A stretch of 64,000 nt of DNA from Ensifer sp. WSM1721 (lineage in GTDB: Bacteria; Pseudomonadota; Alphaproteobacteria; Rhizobiales; Rhizobiaceae), in assembly GCF_000513895.2 (NCBI RefSeq), contig NZ_CP165782.1, forward strand, positions 372,001 through 436,000, read 5' to 3'. The first letter of the stretch is position 1. Every line of letters begins with the position of its first letter. Both the position numbers and the translations under genes were made by a program. The notes under the pieces were generated by a model. The model ran no database searches and was not told the origin of the DNA. It saw only the letters and a program-made list of their open reading frames with translations. Shown one piece after another: positions 57,934 through 64,000 of the stretch.

Positions 57934-58182
57934 TCAGCACCGCGCGGTGTAGCGGCGGCCGTAGCGGTCGCGGTAGACGCAGTATCCGGGCTCGCTCGCA
58001 CGGCCGATGAGAGCGCCGGCAACGCCGCCGACGGCAGCGCCGACTGCAGCTCCCCTCACGTCGTTCGAAATGGCCCCGCCGATGATACCGCCGGAAGCGG
58101 CGCCGATTGCTGCGCCCCTTTCCGTTTGCGTGCAGGCGGCCAGGGGAAGGATCAGGCTTGCGACGAGAAGTATCTTCTTCAT
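57934..58182 (-). CDS. glycine-zipper outer-membrane lipoprotein
   Basis: An 82-residue protein: lipoprotein signal KKILLVASLILPLAAC (Cys17), then a glycine-zipper region (GAAIGAASGGIIGGAISN, GAAVGAAVGGVAGALIGRA) and YCVYRDRYGRRYTARC. It resembles 17-kDa-antigen/OmpA-linked lipoproteins of rhizobia. Confidence 0.8.
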   Translation of the reverse strand: MKKILLVASLILPLAACTQTERGAAIGAASGGIIGGAISNDVRGAAVGAAVGGVAGALIGRASEPGYCVYRDRYGRRYTARC

Positions 58183-58596
58183 GATGCGTTCCTATCCGAA
58201 CTTGGTTACCGAACTGCTGGAGACGCCGAACAGTGCCGCCCGGCCACCGGGACTTGCGACCGACCGGAATGACGACGATGGGGTGGAATCGCGGGTAAGC
58301 GCAGAGCTCGTGCCTCCGAGACGGGCGTCATCCCGCTGCGTTCCCGCCATTGCCGAGATGATCGTAGCAGGCGCCACGAAGGTTGGCATTCCTATCTCCC
58401 ACGGATGCCGCCGCCGCGGCGCTCGTCATTGTCGCCAAAACGCCGACTGGCGCCTTTTGTTCCGCGCCATAGGACGGTCGCGCGCATGGTTCTTGCCTCC
58501 CTCCGGTCACCGGTGCTCAACGCTTGACCGCCGGCCTCGTCGAATAGGCTCACATCATGATCGAAGTCGCCGCCGCTTTCGACCGGCAGGCGCCGT
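58183..58596. other. 414-bp stretch without a supported gene
   Basis: Short frames exist on both strands, but none has a good start site, a recognisable product or the coding pattern of its neighbours. No terminator, repeat or promoter motif stood out. Confidence 0.5.
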
Positions 58597-58791
58597 TCAA
58601 TTTCGCATCTTGCGTTCGGTTTGCTCCAGGCGCTCCAGAAGAGCCTGAAGGCGCATATTGTGTTTTTCCTCGGTATGCCGCTGGAGGTCCCGCATCGTTC
58701 TGCCGATATGCAGGTTTTGGTTCGACCGATCCGCCCTGTGTCGGGGGATATCGTTCACCGTTTTCCATATATGTCGCGAGGGAATCTTCAT
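58597..58791 (-). CDS. small basic hypothetical protein
   Basis: A 64-residue frame (MKIPSRHIWKTVNDIPRHRAD ... LLERLEQTERKMRN), rich in Arg/His with a helical C-terminus. GAAGAA precedes the ATG at 58791. A longer start at 58842 is possible. Not recognised; weak evidence. Confidence 0.35.
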   Translation of the reverse strand: MKIPSRHIWKTVNDIPRHRADRSNQNLHIGRTMRDLQRHTEEKHNMRLQALLERLEQTERKMRN

Positions 58792-58949
58792 TTCTTCCCG
58801 ACAACGCCGAGACCTGTCGAAGGTTCCTGTCACCCTGCTCATGAGCCGCTGTTTCCGCCGATTTCCAGTTTTCTTGGTTAATCAATGGTTTCGGAGCCGG
58901 GGCAAACATCCCAGAGATGTCCGCCGCGATTCGCCAGCGGCCCGATTCC

Positions 58950-58974
58950 GGAACAAGGCCGACCGCCACGCGTT
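58950..58974 (+). promoter_or_regulatory. RpoE2/EcfG-type promoter
   Basis: GGAAC (58950-58954), 16-bp spacer, CGTT (58971-58974), 34 bp before the DUF1328 start. Confidence 0.7.
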
Positions 58975-59007
58975 TTCAATTCGGTAACTGAGGCAAGGAG
59001 ATAGCAG

Positions 59008-59172
59008 ATGCTTTACTATGCTCTCGTGTTTCTGGTCATTGCAATCATAGCCGGTATCCTCGGTTTCGGCGGCATCGCCGGTGCGTCGGCTGGGATTGCC
59101 CAGGTTCTGTTCTTCCTGTTTCTCGTCCTTCTGGTGATATCGCTCGTGGCGGGTCTAATCCGCCGGACCTGA
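59008..59172 (+). CDS. DUF1328 small membrane protein
   Basis: A 54-residue protein ([20 protein letters not shown] ... VAGLIRRT) matching the DUF1328/UPF0391 family: two membrane segments around [12 protein letters not shown]. Site AAGGAG upstream. Often stress-induced in alphaproteobacteria. Confidence 0.88.
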   Translation: MLYYALVFLVIAIIAGILGFGGIAGASAGIAQVLFFLFLVLLVISLVAGLIRRT

Positions 59173-59225
59173 GGCCGCAGGGCCTCCCCGGCGGCCGAAG
59201 TAGGCTTACCGAATTCACGCGTTTG

Positions 59226-59252
59226 AAGGGGTGAGCACAGAGCTCACCCCTT
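59226..59252 (+). terminator. hairpin terminator after the DUF1328 gene
   Basis: Perfect 11-bp stem AAGGGGTGAGC (59226-59236) with GCTCACCCCTT (59242-59252), five-base loop; short T-tract (TTT). It lies 53 bp after the stop. Confidence 0.65.
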
Positions 59253-59437
59253 TCGGTTGGGGCGACATCCTGGTCCCTTGCTCTGGCAGGTCCGCTTGGC
59301 TATTCATGCGGATAGCCCGCCCTTCTATGTCAGGAACAGCAGCATCCCATGAAATCCCTGGAACTTATTGTCGAGCGTATCATCCTCTCGAGCCGATGGC
59401 TCCTCGTCGTCTATGATCGCGCAAATGGGGATCGGCT

Positions 59438-60691
59438 ATGAAGACGGACGTGGTGGTACTCGGCGCGGGTATCGTGGGCATTTCCTCGGCCATCCACCTG
59501 GCGCGGCGCGGAAAATCGGTCGTCCTTCTCGACCGTCGCGGCCCGGGGGAGGAGACATCCTACGGCAATGCCGGCCTCATCCAGCGCGAGGGCGTTTTCC
59601 CTTATGGTTTTCCGCATGATTTCGGGGCGCTTTTTCGCTACGCGCTGAACAATACGATCGACGCCAGCTATCACTTCCGTGCATTGCCGGGACTGGTACC
59701 ATTCCTGGTGCGCTACTGGTGGCACTCCGGATTCACCCAGCACCAGCGGATCGCACATCTCTACGCCCCCCTCATCGAGCACTCGATTGCCGAACACAGG
59801 GATCTGATCGAGGCTTCGGGCGCCGGTGACCTCATTCGCAAGGAAGGCTGGATGAAGGTGTTCCGTACCGAGAAGGAGCGCGACGCGGCCTACAAGGATG
59901 CCGAACGGCTCTCCGCCGGGTTCGGCGTCAACCACCAGAAGCTTTCGACGAGCGAACTCAAGACGATCGAGCCGTCGATCCAGGTGGAGCTCGCCGGCGG
60001 TCTGCGCTGGACCGATCCCTGGTCGATTCGCGACCCGCACAGCCTGAACAAGGCTTATCTCGCCTATTTCCAATCGCTCGGCGGGCGGCTCGTTTCCGGC
60101 GATGCGGCCACTCTTGAACACATTCTCGAGGGGGCCGGTTGGCGCGTGGCGACACCGGAGGGTCCGCTGGAGACCAGGGAAGTCGTGGTCGCCCTCGGCC
60201 CCTGGGCCGACACGGTGACACGCAAGCTCGGCTATCATTTTCCGCTCGCGGTCAAGCGCGGCTATCACATGCATTATGGCACCAGGGACGGCGCCCAGCT
60301 CAACAACTGGGTGCTCGATGCCGAGATGGGTTATTTCCTGGCGCCGATGTTGCGCGGCATCCGCCTGACGACCGGCGCCGAATTCGCGCTGCGCGACGCG
60401 CCGAAAACGCCGGTGCAACTGACCCGGGCGGAGCGGGTCGCGCGCGAATTCTTCCCGCTGGCCGAGCGGCGAGACGAGGAGCCGTGGATGGGCGCACGCC
60501 CCTGCACGCCCGATATGATGCCGATCATCGGCAAGGCGCCGCGGCACGAGGGCCTGTGGTTCGCCTTCGGCCACGCGCATCACGGCATGACCCTCGGTCC
60601 GGTCACCGGCCGCGCGCTCGCGGAGGCGATGACCAGCGAGAAGACGGTGATCGACATCGCCCCCTATCGGCCGGAGCGTTTCCTCGCCTGA
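59438..60691 (+). CDS. FAD-dependent amino acid dehydrogenase/oxidoreductase (DadA-like)
   Basis: A 417-residue DAO-family flavoprotein. FAD-binding start VVVLGAGIVGISSAIHLARRGKSVVLLDRRGPGEETSYGNAGLIQ, then a substrate domain, and the C-terminal GARPCTPDMMPIIGKAPRHEGLWFAFGHAHHGMTLGPVTGRALAE. It resembles D-amino acid dehydrogenases; exact substrate unknown. The 265 bp upstream hold only the hairpin at 59226 and no clear promoter. Confidence 0.88.
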   Translation: MKTDVVVLGAGIVGISSAIHLARRGKSVVLLDRRGPGEETSYGNAGLIQREGVFPYGFPHDFGALFRYALNNTIDASYHFRALPGLVPFLVRYWWHSGFTQHQRIAHLYAPLIEHSIAEHRDLIEASGAGDLIRKEGWMKVFRTEKERDAAYKDAERLSAGFGVNHQKLSTSELKTIEPSIQVELAGGLRWTDPWSIRDPHSLNKAYLAYFQSLGGRLVSGDAATLEHILEGAGWRVATPEGPLETREVVVALGPWADTVTRKLGYHFPLAVKRGYHMHYGTRDGAQLNNWVLDAEMGYFLAPMLRGIRLTTGAEFALRDAPKTPVQLTRAERVAREFFPLAERRDEEPWMGARPCTPDMMPIIGKAPRHEGLWFAFGHAHHGMTLGPVTGRALAEAMTSEKTVIDIAPYRPERFLA

Positions 60692-60720
60692 GCAGAGCGG
60701 GATTCGCTCGAGGCGGAACG

Positions 60721-60740
60721 GCGGCGTCGCCGCTTTTTTT
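60721..60740 (+). terminator. rho-independent terminator after the oxidoreductase gene
   Basis: Stem GCGGC (60721-60725) with GCCGC (60729-60733), then seven T residues (60734-60740). Confidence 0.75.
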
Positions 60741-60752
60741 CGTCTCGGGTCG

Positions 60753-60777
60753 GGAACCAAACGGGAGGTCGAGTGTT
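60753..60777 (+). promoter_or_regulatory. possible RpoE2/EcfG-type promoter
   Basis: GGAAC (60753-60757), 16-bp spacer, TGTT (60774-60777), 71 bp before the gene at 60848. The -10 differs by one base from CGTT. Confidence 0.5.
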
Positions 60778-60847
60778 TCTCCCGCGGCTGAAGTCGATTT
60801 TCGGCCCGCTTGGGGTTTGCTCAGGCGAGGGAGGAGTTCCACACACG

Positions 60848-61096
60848 ATGAGCAAGCAGACGGTAGAGTTTGCCGGCGAGGCTGTCGGCGCGCTGGTCCC
60901 CGACAATGGTCAACTGCGTTTTCTGGCCGTCAAATACAGCGTCTGGTCCCTGGATGGACGGGTGTTCGCCACGCCCGACGAGGCCCGCAAAGCGATAGCC
61001 GCGCTCCATGTGCTGCAGCGACGGGCTCCGGTATTCAGGGCAGGCGGTCTCCCGTCTGCCGGTCCGGAGACCGCGGCCGCTTCGGGACTGTCGTAA
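60848..61096 (+). CDS. small hypothetical protein
   Basis: An 82-residue protein (MSKQTVEFAGEAVGALVPDN ... DEARKAIAALHVLQRRAPVF). Soluble, no family recognised. It has a possible stress promoter upstream. GGAGG lies 13 bases from the ATG. Confidence 0.6.
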   Translation: MSKQTVEFAGEAVGALVPDNGQLRFLAVKYSVWSLDGRVFATPDEARKAIAALHVLQRRAPVFRAGGLPSAGPETAAASGLS

Positions 61097-61131
61097 CCCC
61101 GCCCGGATGCGGGCGGTCCGCATTCGATCCG

Positions 61132-61695
61132 CTATCGTCGCTCCGAAGCCGCTTCGCTCCGCGCTGCGGAGTCTTTATCGCCCTGCTCGGCGGCGCTGTC
61201 CTGGAAGGACTCTTCCGGCTCCTTCCAATGCAGCGCGACCTCGAGCTTTCCGAGAACAAAAAGCACCACAAGGCTGGCGAAAGCGGCAAAAATGGCGATC
61301 AGCCACAAGCCGAAACCGATAGACAGCCCGGCTGCACCGGCGAGCCACATGCCGGCGCCCGTCGTCAGACCTTTCACCTCGCCCTTGGAAAAGACGATCA
61401 TGCCGGCCGCGAGAAAGGCCACCCCCGCGGTGACCGCTTCCACGACACGGATCGGATCGATGCGCACCTCGGGACCGGAAAGGCCCGTCTGATGCACGCT
61501 TTCGACGGCGATCACTGCGAGGATCGCTGAAGCGAGGCTGACGAGAATATGGGTCCTGAGACCCGCGGGGCGTTGCCGCTTCTCCCGCTCGATGCCGATG
61601 AGTCCGCCGAGCACGATGGCGCCGCAGAGACGCGCGAAGATCACCGGGTAGGGTGTATGCGTGGTAACGAGGATGTCGGAAACGATCTGATCCAT
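61132..61695 (-). CDS. MgtC/SapB family membrane protein
   Basis: A 187-residue protein with four or five membrane segments. Family text FARLCGAIVLGGLIGIEREKRQRPAGLRTHILVSLASAILAV and VTAGVAFLAAGMIVFSKGEVKGLTTGAGMWLAGAAGLSIG. The charged C-terminal tail (EEPEESFQDSAAEQGDKD-like) is specific. Role in Mg2+ starvation or acid stress is known for some members. ATG at 61695. Confidence 0.9.
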   Translation of the reverse strand: MDQIVSDILVTTHTPYPVIFARLCGAIVLGGLIGIEREKRQRPAGLRTHILVSLASAILAVIAVESVHQTGLSGPEVRIDPIRVVEAVTAGVAFLAAGMIVFSKGEVKGLTTGAGMWLAGAAGLSIGFGLWLIAIFAAFASLVVLFVLGKLEVALHWKEPEESFQDSAAEQGDKDSAARSEAASERR

Positions 61696-61720
61696 AGCCG
61701 GCGAACTCGGATGCTCCGAC

Positions 61721-61830
61721 CTACTGCTGCAGTTTTCCTTAGATCGGCACCGGTTTAAGGATGAGAACACGCAGCGGTTCAAAGTGCTACAGCAACGTTT
61801 GTGCGACTGAAAAGATGCACGGCGCTGTAG
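61721..61830 (+). repeat. RIME-like element, copy 3 (diverged)
   Basis: Same layout as copy 1: CTACTGC..TTTTCCTTAGATCG..GGTTTAAGGATGAGAACACGCAG then AAAGTGCTACAGC..GTGCGACTGAAAAGATGCACGGCGCTGTAG. It has more substitutions than the other copies, and the first palindrome is imperfect. Confidence 0.75.
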
Positions 61831-61897
61831 CGCTCACGCAAGAGCGGGATGGCGAGTGCATACGTCGTCCCGCTCGAAAGAGAGCCTCCCTTCAGGG

Positions 61898-62263
61898 CTA
61901 TTGCGCCGGAGTGCTCTGCGGCTGTGTCGGCGTGGCCGGAGCCGGCGTCTGCGGCTGCGTCTCAGGGGCGGCGGGCGTCGCCGTCCCGCCGGCCGGCGGC
62001 GTGGTCTGGTCGCCCGGTGCCGATTGGCCGGTGGGTGCGGTCGTCGTCGATTGACCAGGCGCGGCCGGTTCGTTCTCCGCATCCCTCGTCAACTCTGCAG
62101 GCAGCCACGCGATCAGCGCGAGCACAAGGCCCGCGAGGAGAATGATAAGCAATGGCCAGCTGCTGCGGCGCGATCTGGTTTCCACTTCGGGGGCCCGCGG
62201 GGTCGGTTGGCCTGTCGCAGGATCGAGCGGCGGTTTGTCCTTGATTTCTTCGTGCTGATTCAT
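61898..62263 (-). CDS. single-span membrane protein with Pro/Thr/Ala-rich tail
   Basis: A 121-residue protein: charged cytoplasmic N-terminus (MNQHEEIKDKPPLDP), membrane segment SWPLLIILLAGLVLALIAWLP (residues about 36-56), then a low-complexity periplasmic tail rich in Pro, Thr and Gln. Possible stress promoter upstream on the minus strand. Confidence 0.75.
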   Translation of the reverse strand: MNQHEEIKDKPPLDPATGQPTPRAPEVETRSRRSSWPLLIILLAGLVLALIAWLPAELTRDAENEPAAPGQSTTTAPTGQSAPGDQTTPPAGGTATPAAPETQPQTPAPATPTQPQSTPAQ

Positions 62264-62411
62264 CGCACACATCCTTTCTGGGCCTTCGTCCCCGCCAGCA
62301 ATCTTCGCGCGTGGATCCCTAAATCAGCAAGGACTTAAGGAGGGACTTCCGTGCCATCGCAAGTATAGTTGCGACATCGCTGCGGCCGGATGGCCGCACG
62401 ATAAAATATTA

Positions 62412-62436
62412 AACGCCCGAGAACTTGCAAGGTTCC
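62412..62436 (-). promoter_or_regulatory. RpoE2/EcfG-type promoter (minus strand)
   Basis: On the minus strand GGAAC (62436-62432), 16-bp spacer, CGTT (62415-62412), about 150 bp upstream of the gene at 61898-62263. Confidence 0.55.
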
Positions 62437-62553
62437 GTTGCATGGATGCCAGGCGCGCAACTTCTCGCTCGAAGGTGCTTTACAGGGAGGCACTTCAACT
62501 GCAAAAAGCGGTTGTCATTTCGACGGAAAACTGCGCGCAGGGGAGGAGACGCG

Positions 62554-63696
62554 ATGACTGATAGCTTTGAGACTGGAACTTTCGTCGGGCGCGCCTGGCG
62601 GCCGGATGTCGAAGGGCCGAGCCTCGTGACCGTCCGGCAGGGGCAGTTGGTCGACATCACCGCGAAGGAAACGCCGACAATGCGCGACCTTCTCGAACTC
62701 GAAGACCCCGCAGCCTACGCCCGCTCGGCCCCCGGCGAGATTATCGCCCCTCTTGGCGCCGTGATGGCGGCGGCGGAGCCGAGGGCAAGGAGCGAGGTCC
62801 ACCTGCTCGCCCCTTGCGATCTCCAGGCGATCAAGGCTTGCGGCGTCACCTTCGCCCGTTCGATGATCGAACGCGTCATCGAGGAGCGCGCCGCCGGAGA
62901 CGCCACGCGTGCCGAAGGCATTCGCGAACGGCTGACGGCGATCATCGGAGACAGCCTCAGGAACTTGAAGGCCGGCTCGTCCGAGGCAGCACGCGTCAAG
63001 GCGGCGCTGATCGAGGAGGGCGTCTGGTCACAATATCTCGAAGTTGGCATCGGTCCCGACGCCGAGGTCTTCACCAAGGCGCAGCCGCTCTCCTCCGTCG
63101 GCTGGGGCGCCGCCGTCGGTCTGCATCCGATTTCGCGCTGGAACAATCCGGAGCCGGAAATCGTGCTGGCGGTCGCTTCCGACGGCCGCGTCAAGGGTGC
63201 GACACTCGGCAACGACGTCAACCTGCGAGACGTCGAAGGCCGCTCGGCGCTGCTCCTGGGCAAAGCCAAGGACAACAATGCCTCCTGCTCGATCGGTCCG
63301 TTCATCCGCCTCTTTGACGAGACCTATTCGATCGACGACGTGCGTGAGGCCGATCTCGATCTCCTGATCGAGGGGCCGGACGGCTTCCGGCTCGAAGGCG
63401 CGAGCACCATGCGCGAGATTAGCCGCGACCCGCTTGACCTCGTCAGCCAGACGATCGGTCGGCATCACCAATATCCGGATGGTCTGATGCTCTTCATGGG
63501 CACGCTCTTCGCTCCCGTGGAGGATCGCGGCGAACCGGGGCAGGGTTTCACGCACAAAGTCGGCGACGTGGTGACGATCTCAAGCCCAGCGCTCGGAAGC
63601 CTCGTCAACCAGGTGCAGCTTTCGACCGACTGCCCGGCCTGGACCTTCGGCACGGCCACCCTGATGCGCAATTTGGCCAAACGCGGCCTGCTCTGA
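62554..63696 (+). CDS. fumarylacetoacetate hydrolase (FAH) family protein
   Basis: A 380-residue protein with an FAH-fold C-terminal domain: HPISRWNNPEPEIVLAVASDGRVKGATLGNDVNLRDVEGRSALLLGKAKDNNASCSIGPFIRL, containing the metal-binding acidic residues (EPEI, GNDVN). It cleaves or decarboxylates a beta-diketo-like substrate; exact reaction unknown. ATG at 62554 with GGGAGGAG. Confidence 0.88.
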   Translation: MTDSFETGTFVGRAWRPDVEGPSLVTVRQGQLVDITAKETPTMRDLLELEDPAAYARSAPGEIIAPLGAVMAAAEPRARSEVHLLAPCDLQAIKACGVTFARSMIERVIEERAAGDATRAEGIRERLTAIIGDSLRNLKAGSSEAARVKAALIEEGVWSQYLEVGIGPDAEVFTKAQPLSSVGWGAAVGLHPISRWNNPEPEIVLAVASDGRVKGATLGNDVNLRDVEGRSALLLGKAKDNNASCSIGPFIRLFDETYSIDDVREADLDLLIEGPDGFRLEGASTMREISRDPLDLVSQTIGRHHQYPDGLMLFMGTLFAPVEDRGEPGQGFTHKVGDVVTISSPALGSLVNQVQLSTDCPAWTFGTATLMRNLAKRGLL

Positions 63697-63805
63697 CCAA
63701 AGTCAGCAAAGGCGTGTGCACGCTCGTCTGTTTGGCAGGCGAGTTCTTCCGCGTCACGTCGGGAATATGCTAGTTTCGCGCTCGATCTGGAGATGGGTTG
63801 TGGGC

Positions 63806-64000
63806 ATGTATATGGTCGCAAAACTGGCATTCACCGGCGCGCTTCTCGTCGTTTCGACGGGTGAGCTTTGCGCGCAGCCATTGAACACGGTGGACGATCT
63901 CGGGGCGGCGCTCAGCAAATGCTGGACCCCGCCGGCCGGCTTCGAGGACTCTTTCGTCACGCTGAGATTCGCCTTCCGTGGCGACGGCACGCTGATGGGT
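63806..64000 (+). CDS. secreted protein, 3' end beyond window
   Basis: 65 codons of an open frame with a signal peptide (MYMVAKLAFTGALLVVSTGELCAQ) followed by LSKCWTPPAGFEDSFVTLRFAF. The mature start resembles periplasmic TonB/TolA C-terminal-type proteins of rhizobia, but too little is visible. Partial. Confidence 0.6.
   Translation, partial: MYMVAKLAFTGALLVVSTGELCAQPLNTVDDLGAALSKCWTPPAGFEDSFVTLRFAFRGDGTLMG

Noticed and set aside
60139..61530. 463-codon plus-strand frame spanning the end of the oxidoreductase gene and the MgtC gene
   Set aside because: It crosses a terminator, a real gene in another frame and the antisense of MgtC; product is low-complexity Arg/Gly text.

Overview
The window looks like a Sinorhizobium/Ensifer (Rhizobiaceae, alphaproteobacterium) chromosome interrupted by an integrated siphovirus-type prophage. 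The host assignment rests on recognisable proteins and on the gene order mmsA - DUF898 protein - M48 peptidase - fbpA / rirA - dppABCDF - RidA - AI-2E transporter - PhyR/NepR. I recognise this as the Sinorhizobium meliloti arrangement. Three copies of a RIME-like rhizobial intergenic repeat support it.

Prophage, about 6 to 41,978 (about 42 kb). It is bounded by an exact 18-bp direct repeat whose left copy looks like the 3' end of a tRNA gene. A tyrosine integrase lies just inside the left end. Copies of TTGCACTAC lie close to both ends and look like integrase arm sites. From 7,427 leftward runs a 16-gene minus-strand operon of small overlapping genes, including HNH, DUF4326, sulfotransferase, DUF5131, acyl carrier protein and Lar-like products. 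Positions 7,500-9,460 form the lysogeny switch: two ribbon-helix-helix genes around a tandem 11-bp repeat, a minus-strand XRE repressor, a divergent Cro-like gene and a shared 17-bp operator GTTGCA-N5-TGCAAC.

Rightward early genes (9,546-16,840) encode a ParB-like protein, a receiverless PhoB-type DNA-binding protein, a DUF2312/GapR-family protein, a ParB-MT-A70 fusion, a replication-initiator-like protein with a cluster of GTGTCA/TGACAC repeats inside its gene, and a NusG paralogue. A structured untranslated leader and a strong terminator separate the NusG paralogue from the late genes. This is a likely antitermination switch. Late genes (17,049-35,605) follow packaging, portal, protease/scaffold, cement, Mu gpT-type capsid, tail tube, frameshifted tail chaperone, tape measure, tail tip and tailspike order. 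Lysis genes lie at 37,230-38,743. Cargo genes interrupt and follow this block: a SAM methyltransferase, a protein with an RX4H (HEPN-like) motif, a ClpP-class serine protease with a 66-residue partner, an S24-domain-only protein and an ATP-dependent DNA ligase next to attR.

Chromosome, 41,979-64,000. LysR is divergent from mmsA. Then come two membrane protein genes, the iron-binding protein gene fbpA divergent from the iron regulator rirA around an Irr-type inverted repeat, and a complete dipeptide ABC transporter operon. The last part is a general-stress neighbourhood: a PhyR (RsiB2) response regulator divergent from a NepR anti-sigma factor, surrounded by small membrane and envelope proteins. 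Several of these have GGAAC-N16/17-(C/T)GTT promoters of the RpoE2/EcfG type. The window ends inside a secreted-protein gene. I saw no complete tRNA, rRNA, CRISPR array or insertion sequence.
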